Below are positions 1 through 7,682 of a DNA stretch of 64,000 bases, one piece after another; the stretch's first letter is position 1; each line of letters starts with the position of its first letter. The stretch is from Streptomyces sp. H27-H1 (GTDB lineage Bacteria > Actinomycetota > Actinomycetes > Streptomycetales > Streptomycetaceae), in assembly GCF_026627445.1 (NCBI RefSeq), contig NZ_JAPNLJ010000008.1, forward strand, positions 124,001 through 188,000. The letters run 5' to 3'. Both the position numbers and the translations under genes were made by a program. The notes beneath the pieces are model-generated. The model saw nothing but the letters and a program-made list of their open reading frames with translations, searched no databases and was not told the origin of the DNA.

Positions 1-567
1 GTGTACTTCCGGACCGACGACGCGCAGGCCACCACCCGGGGCGTGCGCGAGGGCGGGGGCGCCGTCCGCGTCGAGCCGATGGACGTGATGGGGGAGGGGT
101 GGCTCGCGCAGTACACCGACCAGCAGGGCGCCGAGTTCGCCGTCTGGCAGCCGGGCCGGACCCCGGGGCTGGGCCTGGCCTCCGCCGACAACGCGCTGTG
201 CTGGGTCGAGCTGCACGTGCCCGACCCGATGGCGGCGGTCGCCTTCTACGGAGCCCTCTTCGGGATGCGCTCACAGGAGATGGAGGCGCCCGGTATGACC
301 TACCGGGTGCTCAGCACCGCCGACGGGGACATCGAGGACGGTTCCTTCGGCGGGGTGGCGCCGCTGACGGAGGGGGAGACGGACGCACGCTGGGTGCCGT
401 ACTTCGCGGTCCCGGACGTGGACGCCGTGGTGAGCACCGCACGGACCAGCGGCGGCACGGTGCTCATGCCGGGCGCGGACGTGCCCGACGTGGGCCGGAT
501 CGCCTGGCTGGCCGACCCGAGCGGGGCGGTCTTCGCCCTGCTCAAGGCGGCGCCGCGAGCGGAGTGA
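1..567 (+). CDS. VOC (glyoxalase/bleomycin-resistance) family protein, 5' end outside the window
   Basis: The reading frame is open from base 1, so the true start is probably upstream; the GTG at base 1 is taken to be an internal Val codon. About 188 residues are visible. They contain the end of a first VOC domain (up to about residue 60) and a complete second one (about 65-185), with the family pattern WVELHVPDPMAAVAFYGALFG and a closing DPSGAVFALLK. Two-domain streptomycete VOC proteins are usually about 250-260 residues, so roughly 60-70 N-terminal residues are missing. These proteins bind a metal in paired beta-alpha-beta-beta-beta units and act as dioxygenases, isomerases or binding proteins. 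The substrate cannot be read from the sequence. It is convergent with the exporter gene that ends at 637. Confidence 0.85.
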   Translation: MYFRTDDAQATTRGVREGGGAVRVEPMDVMGEGWLAQYTDQQGAEFAVWQPGRTPGLGLASADNALCWVELHVPDPMAAVAFYGALFGMRSQEMEAPGMTYRVLSTADGDIEDGSFGGVAPLTEGETDARWVPYFAVPDVDAVVSTARTSGGTVLMPGADVPDVGRIAWLADPSGAVFALLKAAPRAE

Positions 568-636
568 CCCGTGGGGCCGGGCCCGGCCGGATCGCTCGCG
601 TCACTCGGATCGGCCGGGTCGGCCGGATCTCCAGAT

Positions 637-1221
637 TCAGCCGGTGAAGGCTTCGATGAGCGTCCAGACGGCCAGCCCGGCCATGCACAGGGCGCCGAAG
701 CGCTGCACGGTCTTGAGGGGGACCCGCTTGGCGATGAAGCGGCCCACGATGAGGGCGAGGGCGGAGACCGACATGAGCGCCGCCGCGGAGCCGATCGCGG
801 TGGGCAGCCAGCCGTTGGTGGCGGCGAGGTTGGCGGTGGTGATCTGGGTCAGGTCACCCCATTCGCCGATGAAGACGGCCATGAACGCCGTGGTGTAGAC
901 GGGCCAGAACCCGGTGACGGCCTTGGCCGCCGAGTCCGCCTCGTCGTCGTCCCCGCCGGCGCGCATCATGACGACGGCGCCGAAGGCGAACAGGGCGGCG
1001 GAGACGAGCTTGACGGCCATGTTCGGCAGCATGCTGAGCAGGCTTCCGGCGCCTACCGCGATGGCCACGTGGACGATGAACGCGGTGGAGGTACCGAACC
1101 ACACGTACAGGGGCCGCATCCGGGTTCCCATGGCCAGCGAGGCGAACATGGTCTTGTCGGGGAGTTCGGCGAGGAAGATCAGACCGAAGGCGGTGAAGAT
1201 CGCCACGGGGTCGAGAGTCAT
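637..1221 (-). CDS. TMEM165/GDT1 family cation (probably Mn2+) exporter
   Basis: A 194-residue membrane protein with the duplicated GDT1 signature: AELPDKT near residue 18 and GEWGDLTQ near residue 120, i.e. two E-x-(G/P)-D-(K/L)-T motifs. It has about six hydrophobic segments and an acidic loop (GGDDDEADSA) in the middle. Bacterial members of this family export Mn2+ (MneA/GDT1 type). The frame stays open upstream to 1467, but I place the start at the ATG at 1221: the protein from there has the normal family length, and the upstream part is occupied by a conserved riboswitch rather than by coding sequence. The riboswitch at 1319-1475 is the expected control, giving induction by excess Mn2+. 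Function as an Mn2+ exporter is inferred from family plus riboswitch. Confidence 0.9.
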   Translation of the reverse strand: MTLDPVAIFTAFGLIFLAELPDKTMFASLAMGTRMRPLYVWFGTSTAFIVHVAIAVGAGSLLSMLPNMAVKLVSAALFAFGAVVMMRAGGDDDEADSAAKAVTGFWPVYTTAFMAVFIGEWGDLTQITTANLAATNGWLPTAIGSAAALMSVSALALIVGRFIAKRVPLKTVQRFGALCMAGLAVWTLIEAFTG

Positions 1222-1318
1222 TCCGGATGCTGCTTTCTGCTGGAGCCGGGCTCTGATGGCTCGGATCGGCACCCAGCAGGGGCGATGGGAAGAACCACTC
1301 GGCCCGGCACGACGAAGC

Positions 1319-1475
1319 GGCCCACACGGTGATGTGGGTCGGGTCATGCCTTGGCCGAAGGTCTCGTCCGCCCCGCACGTGAAGCGCGGTGGCCCGGTGG
1401 CCGGGATCCATCGGGGCATCCAGTATGTCGACCAGCGGTTTTCGGGACTACTCCCCTTCGCTGTCATCCACTGTA
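1319..1475 (-). promoter_or_regulatory. yybP-ykoY (manganese) riboswitch leader
   Basis: Read on the minus strand, the leader of the exporter gene has the conserved blocks of the yybP-ykoY element in the right order: AAGGGGAGTAG (1458-1448), then GTCGACATACT, then GACGAGACCTTCGGCC (around 1369-1354). A strong hairpin follows, with arms GACCCACA and TGTGGGCC (about 1340-1319), about 100 bases before the start codon. This RNA class senses Mn2+ and turns on Mn2+ exporters, which fits the GDT1-type gene downstream. The final hairpin could act as a terminator or block translation; it has no U-run, so translational or Rho-linked control is more likely. The exact ends are estimates. Confidence 0.85.
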
Positions 1476-1553
1476 ACAGCGGCGAGGACCGCCCCTGGAA
1501 GCCGGACGGGAGGCCTCCGGGGGCGGAGCGGGGCGTGGCGGGGGCGGGGCCGG

Positions 1554-2771
1554 CTATCCGAATCGGACCGGTAGGTACTTCACCCCGTTGATGAAGTCCG
1601 AGCGCAGTCGGCGGACCTCCCCCGCGAGGGAGACCTCCGGATGGCGGCGCAGGAGCTCCCGGACCAGGGCCTTGATCTGGGTGCGGGCGAGTCCGGCTCC
1701 CAGGCAGAAGTGGGGGCCGCCGCCGCCGAAGGTGAGGTGCTCGTTCGGGGTGCGGCGGATGTCGAAGACGAAGGGGTCGGCGAAGACCTCCTCGTCGCGG
1801 TTGGCCGAGGTGTAGTACGTGACCACCTTCTGCCCCTCGGCGACGGGCCGGCCGCGCAGGACGGTGTCACGGGTGGCGGTGCGCCGGAAGTTGTGGATCG
1901 AGCCGCCCCAGCGCAGAAACTCCTCCGTCGCCGAGTTCCACAGGGCCTCGTCCTCGGGGGCCGCGGCCAGTGCGGCGCGCGCCGCGGGGTGGTCGATCAG
2001 GGCGAGCAGGGCGCCGGAGAGCAGATTGCGGGTGGTCTCGTTGCCCGCGACGCACAGCAGCACGAAGAACATGTTGATCTCGTCCGGGGACAACCGGTCC
2101 CCGTCGACCTCGGCGTGGACCAGCGTCGAGAGGATGTCCTCCCGGGGGCGCGCCCGCCGCTCGGCGGCCAGCGCGTCGCAGTAGGCGTAGATCTCGGCGG
2201 CCGCGAGATCGCTGTCGTGCTTGCCGGCCGAGAGCTCGGGGTCCTGGGAGCCGGCCATCCTGTTGCTCCACTCGAAGATCAGCCGCTCGTCCCCCTCGGG
2301 CACGCCGACCATCTCGCAGATCGTCTGGACCGGCAGCCAGGCGGCGACCTCGGCGACGAAGTCCATGTCCCGGCCCGGGGTCACCGCGCTCTCCACCAGG
2401 GAGACCGCCCGTTCCTGGATCCGGGCCGCGAGCCTTCGTACGACCCGGGGCGTGAAACCCGCGCTGACCAGCGAGCGGTATCGCGAGTGGCGCGGGGCGT
2501 CCATGCCCAGGAGGACCAGCCGCAGGGTCTCCAGTGACTCCGGGTTCTGGTCGCGGATCATGAACGAGCCGAGTTCGGTGGACCACAGCTCGGGGTCGCG
2601 GCTCACAGCCTTGACGTCGGCGTGGCGGGTGACGGCGTAGAAGCCGGCGTGCCGGCCCGGCACCTCGTGCCAGTGGACCGGGTCCTCGCGGCGCAGCCGG
2701 GTGAACTGGGCGTGCGGGACCTCACGGGCCCAGGTGTCCTCAAGGAGGTCTATCTCGCCGGTGGGCAGCAC
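1554..2771 (-). CDS. Cytochrome P450
   Basis: A 405-residue soluble bacterial P450. Visible motifs are the I-helix oxygen-activation sequence AGNETTR (about residue 240), the K-helix ExxR in EEFLR, and the heme-cysteine loop FGGGGPHFCLGAGLAR (about 345-360). The closing sequence (FINGVKYLPVRF) resembles the CYP124/125/142 group that oxidises lipids and sterol side chains, but family placement by eye is weak and the substrate is unknown. No ferredoxin or ferredoxin reductase gene lies next to it, so redox partners must come from elsewhere. The start is a GTG at 2771. The gene may be co-transcribed with the TetR gene at 2909-3568, 137 bases upstream on the same strand. Confidence 0.93.
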   Translation of the reverse strand: MLPTGEIDLLEDTWAREVPHAQFTRLRREDPVHWHEVPGRHAGFYAVTRHADVKAVSRDPELWSTELGSFMIRDQNPESLETLRLVLLGMDAPRHSRYRSLVSAGFTPRVVRRLAARIQERAVSLVESAVTPGRDMDFVAEVAAWLPVQTICEMVGVPEGDERLIFEWSNRMAGSQDPELSAGKHDSDLAAAEIYAYCDALAAERRARPREDILSTLVHAEVDGDRLSPDEINMFFVLLCVAGNETTRNLLSGALLALIDHPAARAALAAAPEDEALWNSATEEFLRWGGSIHNFRRTATRDTVLRGRPVAEGQKVVTYYTSANRDEEVFADPFVFDIRRTPNEHLTFGGGGPHFCLGAGLARTQIKALVRELLRRHPEVSLAGEVRRLRSDFINGVKYLPVRFG

Positions 2772-2800
2772 GGGGCGGTTCCCTTCGTCGGACGGATCGG

Positions 2801-2845
2801 GGTCGGACGGGTCGCGGTCGGGCGGGTCGCGGTCGGGCCGGGTCG
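2801..2845. repeat. 15-bp tandem repeat, three units
   Basis: Three consecutive 15-base units of the form GGTCGG(A/G)C(G/C)GGTCG(C/G) lie between the P450 and TetR genes. They look like a slippage-prone low-complexity tract in the spacer. No function is evident. Confidence 0.6.
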
Positions 2846-2908
2846 GAGGAGCGGACCGTCAGGTGTCGGGGTCCATGGACCGGTGCCGACGGACCCGAGG
2901 CGTACGGG

Positions 2909-3568
2909 TCAGCAGGGCCGGACGAGTCCCAGGAGGGCGCCGAGGGCTTCGACGACGAGCCCGTCCGGGACGGCGCCCGGTTCGAGGCGGTGCTGCATGG
3001 CCAGGCCGAGGAGGACGCCGAGCACGAGGGTGCCGGTCTCCTCGGGTGTCCGGCTCAGGGGGGTGCCGGTGGCCTCGGCCCAGTCGGCCAGGCCTTCGCC
3101 GAGCTGGGCGCGGATCTCGGCGTACCGCTGGGCGAGCCGGTCCCCGATGAGGGGGCCGCGGGCGGCGTGCAGCCACAGCTCCGTCTCCAGCAGCAGCCAG
3201 GAGTCGCCGTGCTCGGGGTGCGGGCGGGTGAGGCTGCCCCACATCGCCGAGAAGCGCACGCCGGGGTCGGCCGGGTCGCCGGCCGCGATCTCGGCGGCCA
3301 GCTCTTCGCTCGTGCGCTCCTTCCAGACCTCCAGGAGCGCGAGCAGCAGGCCCTCCTTGCCGCCGAAGTGGCTGTAGAGCGCACCGGTGGTGCGCCCGGC
3401 CGCCTCGGCGACGGCTTCGGCGGAGACGGCGTGGAACCCCTTGCGGGCGAAGAGGCCGGCCGCCGCGTCGATGAGGCGGGCACGGCTCTCGGACTTGCGC
3501 TGCGCCTGCGGGGTGCCGCGCTGCGGCTGCGGTCGCGGGGGCCGCTGCGTGCTGGGGGACGGCTCCAC
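2909..3568 (-). CDS. TetR family transcriptional regulator
   Basis: A 219-residue protein with a basic N-terminal tail, a TetR DNA-binding domain at about residues 28-75 (ARLIDAAAGLFARKGF, then the recognition helix region GRTTGALYSHFGGKEGLL), and a helical ligand-binding domain behind it. The GTG start at 3568 is divergent from the FUSC gene, with 55 bases between the two starts. That gap contains a perfect TTATATCGG/CCGATATAA palindrome, so autoregulation together with control of the FUSC gene, and possibly the P450 behind it, is likely. The ligand is unknown. Confidence 0.92.
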   Translation of the reverse strand: MEPSPSTQRPPRPQPQRGTPQAQRKSESRARLIDAAAGLFARKGFHAVSAEAVAEAAGRTTGALYSHFGGKEGLLLALLEVWKERTSEELAAEIAAGDPADPGVRFSAMWGSLTRPHPEHGDSWLLLETELWLHAARGPLIGDRLAQRYAEIRAQLGEGLADWAEATGTPLSRTPEETGTLVLGVLLGLAMQHRLEPGAVPDGLVVEALGALLGLVRPC

Positions 3569-3586
3569 CGGGCCTCCGGGCGCTGG

Positions 3587-3608
3587 TTATATCGGGGTGC
3601 CGATATAA
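3587..3608. promoter_or_regulatory. Operator palindrome between tetR-type and FUSC genes
   Basis: Perfect inverted repeat with arms TTATATCGG (3587-3595) and CCGATATAA (3600-3608) and a four-base spacer. It is AT-rich in a very GC-rich setting and sits between two divergent starts (3568 and 3624). Size and symmetry fit a TetR dimer site. Binding is inferred. Confidence 0.8.
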
Positions 3609-3623
3609 GTTGCGCCTGCCCTG

Positions 3624-5822
3624 ATGAACTGTCAAGTGATACCGCAGGACCGACAGGGCACCCGGTGGGACCCTGAAAGGGTGCGTGCCACCCTCGCGGA
3701 GCTCCGTACGGGCACCGGCCCCCTGCCGGCGGCCGCACGGCGGGCCGTCCGGGTCACCCTCGCAGCCGGCCTCGGCTTCTACGGGTTCCTGTACGGGCTC
3801 GACCGGCCCGTAGAGGCCACCTACGCGCTCTTCGCGGCCGTCGCACTGGCCGGGCTCTCGCGGATACCCGGTGACGGACACTTCAGGGCCCGGCTCATCG
3901 CCCGCCTGCTCCCCGCCGCCTGCGCACTGGTGGCCCTGGGCACCTGGCTGTCGGTACGGACCTGGGCCGCCGTGGCGGGCATGCTGGCCATCGGCTTCTG
4001 CGTGGCCTTCTGCGCGGCGACCGGCCCCCGCCTGGCGGGGGCCGCGCCCGGGCTCCAGCTGCTGTACATCCTGCCCAGCTTCCCGCCGTACGCGCCCGAC
4101 ACCCTCGGCCAGCGCCTGACCGGCACCGTCGCCGGGGTCCTGCTGCTGATCCTCGCCGAGGCCCGGGTCCTGCCCGACCCGGGCGTCCCCGGCTACCGCG
4201 ACCTGGCCGCAGGAGCTGCGGCCGAGGCGGCCCGGTGCGCCGCCGCGCTGGAGCGGCCGCCCCACACCCTCTCCGGAGCGGAGTCCGCCCGTGCCGCGCA
4301 GGCGGCGCAGGCCCTGCGGCCCTCCCGGGTCGGGGAGGCGCAGCGGCCCGCGGGACCGGGCGTACGGGAACGCGCGCTGGCCCACACCGGGCTGGCGGCC
4401 CGCACCCTGCTGGCCCGGCTCCAGTCCCTGCCCCCGCCGGAGCCCGGCCCGGAGGCAGCCGGGACGGCCGGGCCGGACCTCGTACGGGCCGTACGGGAGT
4501 CGGCGGCCGGTACGGCCGGACTCCTCGGGGCGGGCGCCGCGCCCGCGACGGACTCCGCACATCTGCGGAACCTGCAGATCTCCCTCGCCGGGACCCCCGT
4601 GACGGGGCCCGGGCCCGGCTTCCGCAACGCCGCGCTGGTGGAGCTGGCGGACGCCGCGCTCGTCCTGCGCCGAGCCGCCGGGATAGCCGTACGGGGGCGC
4701 GCGGAGGCCCCCGAGGAGACGGGGCCGCCGAACGGACAGGCCGACCGGTTCTGGTACGCCGGGGAAGGGCCGCTGCGGCTCTGGTGGTACCGGCTGGCCG
4801 GGAACACCGGCCCCCGGTCCGTGCACTTCCAGAACGCCGTCCGCATCGCCGCGGCCCTCGCCGTCGCCCGGGCCGTCGCCGGACTGGACTCCCTGCCGCA
4901 CGGCTTCTGGGCGATGCTCGCCGTCCTCAGCCTCACCCGTACCACCGCCGTGCAGACCCGGGCCACGGTCCGGCTGGCCTTGACCGGCACCCTCCTGGGC
5001 GCGCTCGCCGCCGGCGGGGTCCTCGCGCTGGCGGGGCAGGCGAGCCTGCTGTACGCGATCGTGCTGCCGCCCCTGATGCTGTTCGCCTTCTGCGTCGGGC
5101 CGGTGCGCGGCGTGGGCTGGGCGCAGGCCATGTTCACGCTGGTGATCGCGATGGCCTTCGCCCAGCTCGCCCCCGTCACCTGGCAGTTGGCCGAGGTCAG
5201 ATTCCTGGACGTGCTCGTCGGCAGCGTCATCGGGATGGTGTGCGGACTGCTGGCCTGGCCGCGCGGAGCCCACGACGAACTGGGCCGCGCCGTGGCCGAA
5301 CTGCTGCACGCCGCGGCCGACGACGTCCAGGCGGCCACGGCCGCCTTCGGGCGGGCCCGCGAAGGCGAGCCCGACCAGCGGGTGCGGCACGCACTGGCCA
5401 TGGCGGAGAGCGCGTTCGCCCAGTACCAGACGGAGCGGCAGCATCCGGCCGCCGCCCCGGGCGAGGACTGGCAGGCCGCGATGATGACAGGCCACCACGT
5501 CCTCTGGGGCGGCCGCAGACCCCTCGCCGCCCCGCCCGGCCCGCGCGAGGAGGCGGTGGTGCGGGAGTACGGGGCCTGGGTGGCGACCGGCCTGCGCCGC
5601 GCGGCGGCCGCGGCCGACCCCGTACACGCCCCGGACTCCGAGGGCCCCGCTCCCTGCGGCCCCGCGCCCCGTGGCCCCGCGCCCCGTGGACCCGGACCCG
5701 CCGACGCCCAGCCGGTGTTCTACACCGCGATGGCCTGGCTGGATTCCCTGACCGCGGACCTGGCCCTGCTCGGCCGAGGGACCGGGTCGGGAGCCGTGGC
5801 CGCGGCCTCGGAGCGGACCTGA
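3624..5822 (+). CDS. FUSC family (aromatic acid exporter/fusaric-acid-resistance-like) membrane protein
   Basis: A 732-residue protein with two clusters of membrane helices (about residues 45-180 and 405-555), each followed by a hydrophilic cytosolic part. This is the FUSC/AaeB-like plan. The second cluster begins with QNAVRIAAALAVARAVAG and includes HGFWAMLAVLSLT, typical of the family. Related proteins export aromatic acids and other amphipathic compounds. The ATG at 3624 lacks a clear ribosome binding site; a GTG at 3681 preceded by GAAAGG is an alternative start. The C-terminal region (about 670-700) is rich in Pro and Gly. The divergent TetR regulator suggests substrate-induced expression. 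Confidence 0.85.
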   Translation: MNCQVIPQDRQGTRWDPERVRATLAELRTGTGPLPAAARRAVRVTLAAGLGFYGFLYGLDRPVEATYALFAAVALAGLSRIPGDGHFRARLIARLLPAACALVALGTWLSVRTWAAVAGMLAIGFCVAFCAATGPRLAGAAPGLQLLYILPSFPPYAPDTLGQRLTGTVAGVLLLILAEARVLPDPGVPGYRDLAAGAAAEAARCAAALERPPHTLSGAESARAAQAAQALRPSRVGEAQRPAGPGVRERALAHTGLAARTLLARLQSLPPPEPGPEAAGTAGPDLVRAVRESAAGTAGLLGAGAAPATDSAHLRNLQISLAGTPVTGPGPGFRNAALVELADAALVLRRAAGIAVRGRAEAPEETGPPNGQADRFWYAGEGPLRLWWYRLAGNTGPRSVHFQNAVRIAAALAVARAVAGLDSLPHGFWAMLAVLSLTRTTAVQTRATVRLALTGTLLGALAAGGVLALAGQASLLYAIVLPPLMLFAFCVGPVRGVGWAQAMFTLVIAMAFAQLAPVTWQLAEVRFLDVLVGSVIGMVCGLLAWPRGAHDELGRAVAELLHAAADDVQAATAAFGRAREGEPDQRVRHALAMAESAFAQYQTERQHPAAAPGEDWQAAMMTGHHVLWGGRRPLAAPPGPREEAVVREYGAWVATGLRRAAAAADPVHAPDSEGPAPCGPAPRGPAPRGPGPADAQPVFYTAMAWLDSLTADLALLGRGTGSGAVAAASERT

Positions 5823-5891
5823 CCGTGCGGCGGGTGCGGCCGGAGCGCGGCTCCGCGACCGTGGAAAGGGGGACAGTGATGAGGAGCGGTC

Positions 5892-6362
5892 ATGGCCGGA
5901 CTGTTCGAGGCGGGCGTCGAGATCGACCGGCCCGTCACAGAGGTCTTCGCGTACCTCGCGGACGGGCGCAACGACCCGGATTTCAGCCCTCGCGTCCAGC
6001 GGATCACCCGGACCCCGGACGGCCCGACCGCCGTCGGCACGGTCTTCCGCAGCACGGTGAAGGACGCCGGTATGAAGACCGCCCGGGAGTTCCAGATCAC
6101 CGAGCTCGACGCGCCCGGACTCGACGTGCCGGGGCGGATCCGCTGGACGGAGCTGAGCGAGAACCTGGTGACCGCCGAAGGAGGCTACGACCTGGCGGAA
6201 CTCCCCGGAGGCCGGACGCGGTTGCGTGTCTTCAACACCCTGACCGGGCACGGTTTCGGCAGACTGCTCGTCGGTCTGGCCCTGAGCGCGGCGCGCAAGG
6301 ACGCCCCCGACTTCGGCCGCCGCATCAAGGCGGCCGCGGAGGCGTCCGCCCGCCGGGGATGA
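5892..6362 (+). CDS. SRPBCC (START/Bet v 1-like) family protein
   Basis: A 156-residue single-domain protein. It opens with FEAGVEIDRPVTEVFAYLADGRNDPDF, the usual start of polyketide-cyclase-like SRPBCC proteins, and has alternating beta strands and a final amphipathic helix. The fold makes a deep hydrophobic cavity for lipids or aromatic compounds. The ligand is not predictable. The ATG at 5892 follows GAGGAG by 5 bases. It lies 69 bases after the FUSC gene and may be co-transcribed with it. Confidence 0.85.
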   Translation: MAGLFEAGVEIDRPVTEVFAYLADGRNDPDFSPRVQRITRTPDGPTAVGTVFRSTVKDAGMKTAREFQITELDAPGLDVPGRIRWTELSENLVTAEGGYDLAELPGGRTRLRVFNTLTGHGFGRLLVGLALSAARKDAPDFGRRIKAAAEASARRG

Positions 6363-6394
6363 GGACCGGCCTGAGCCTGACCGGGCCGTGTGGG

Positions 6395-6670
6395 TCAGAA
6401 CCGGCCGGGCGCCGCGGGAATCGGCAGCGGCTTCACGGGCGACCCCGGTGCCCCTGCCGTTCCGTGTGGCCCGTGCCCGGGGGGTGTGCTGCGGCAGGTG
6501 ATGGTGCGTGCCCACACCACGTCGGAGCCGAAGGACTCGGGCCGGTACGGCCGGTCGATGCCCTGCTCGGAGTCGTTCAGCCCACAGGTGAGGGGACTGC
6601 TGCCGCCGACGCCGCGCGGATCGAAGCCGATGAGGTCGTACTGGTCGCGCACCTCCGGATCCACCTCAAG
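6395..6670 (-). pseudogene. Relic of a secreted alpha/beta-hydrolase (tripeptidyl-aminopeptidase type)
   Basis: On the minus strand a stretch reads LEVDPEVRDQYDLIGFDPRG followed by VGGSSPLTCGL and RPYRPESF, the region just before the nucleophile elbow in streptomycete tripeptidyl aminopeptidases. It then runs straight into PVKPLPIPAAPGRF and a stop. The N-terminal export signal and the whole catalytic part (nucleophile serine, Asp, His) are absent, so this is a deletion remnant of about 90 codons from a gene normally near 500. The family assignment rests on memory of that segment. Confidence 0.6.
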
Positions 6671-6953
6671 GCTGGAGCATCTCGCTCTCATGAATGACCG
6701 GCAAACCGGACAACTGGCTGCCGCGCCAAACATTTTGGCTGCCCGTCACCCCTTGTCGGACAGGGGAGGCGGCGGCTGCGCGCGCGGCACCGTAGCAGTC
6801 TTTGCCGGCGTCGCCCGGATGTTTGTCCAGTCCTGATGGGCCTTCGGGAGGGGTACCGCACCGGGCACTAGCGTCCCTTGCCACCCAGGGGCCCCGGGCA
6901 GCAGCGCGCTCTGCCCGGCCGCCCCGGGCCATCTCCGGAGCCAAGGAGGCGCA

Positions 6954-7673
6954 GTGCTGTCAATCCGTCGGACGAACGTCGGCGGCATGTCGCCCGCTTC
7001 GCGGCACGTCATGGGCACGGGCATCGTCTTCGGTGCCCTCGCCCTCACGCTGATCGCGTTGCTGATACCCGTACGGAGCTTCGGCGGCCGGACCGCCGAG
7101 GCCGCCCCGCTCCCAGCCACGGCACCCGCCGCCGCCTCGCCCGGCTCTGCCGACGACGACGGCGGCGGGGTGATGGGCACGGCCTTCGGGCCGCTGACCC
7201 CGCAGGACCGCGACTTCGTCCGCAAGGTCCGCCTAGCCGGCCTGTGGGAGCAGCCCGCGGGCCGCCAGGCCCAGGAACGGGGGACCCGCAGGTCGGTGCG
7301 GACGGCCGGCGAACACCTCGTGGAAGGCCATGCCGAACTGGACCGCAGGGTCCTGGAAGTCGGCCAGGCGCTCGGCGTCGAACTGCCGGACCAGCCGACC
7401 GGCCAGCAGCAGGCATGGCTCGACCAGCTGGACCGCGCCCAAGGAGGCACCTACGAAAGGCTGTTCGTCCAGCTGTTGCGCCGGGCGCACGGCAAGGTGT
7501 TCGCGCTCGTCGCCCAAGTGCGGGCGCAAACCCGCAACTCCGTGGTCCGCGAACTCGCCACCGACGCCAACACCACGGTCCTGGACCACATCGCGGTCCT
7601 CGAGGCCAGCGGACTGGTCGACTTCGAGGGCCTGGCGGACACCCCTCCCACCGACACCCGACCCAAGAAGTGA
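6954..7673 (+). CDS. DUF4142 domain-containing exported protein
   Basis: A 239-residue protein with a GTG start preceded by AAGGAGG (6943-6949). One membrane segment or uncleaved signal lies at about residues 20-42 (GIVFGALALTLIALLIPV). The DUF4142 domain follows at about 80-225: LTPQDRDFVRKVRLAGLWE at its start, then helical repeats typical of this ferritin-like four-helix family. The function of DUF4142 proteins is unsettled; they are often envelope proteins. The stop is only 9 bases before the DUF1996 gene, so the two are probably one operon. Confidence 0.88.
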   Translation: MLSIRRTNVGGMSPASRHVMGTGIVFGALALTLIALLIPVRSFGGRTAEAAPLPATAPAAASPGSADDDGGGVMGTAFGPLTPQDRDFVRKVRLAGLWEQPAGRQAQERGTRRSVRTAGEHLVEGHAELDRRVLEVGQALGVELPDQPTGQQQAWLDQLDRAQGGTYERLFVQLLRRAHGKVFALVAQVRAQTRNSVVRELATDANTTVLDHIAVLEASGLVDFEGLADTPPTDTRPKK

Positions 7674-7682
7674 AGTGATCAC

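Noticed and set aside
1222..1467. N-terminal extension of the GDT1-type exporter
   Set aside because: The 82 extra codons lie over conserved riboswitch blocks, and the product from 1221 has normal family length.
2859..6515. A 1218-codon minus-strand open frame antisense to the FUSC and SRPBCC genes
   Set aside because: It is an Arg/Gly/Pro-rich shadow caused by high third-position GC of the real genes on the plus strand. No domain is recognisable and real genes occupy both strands beneath it.
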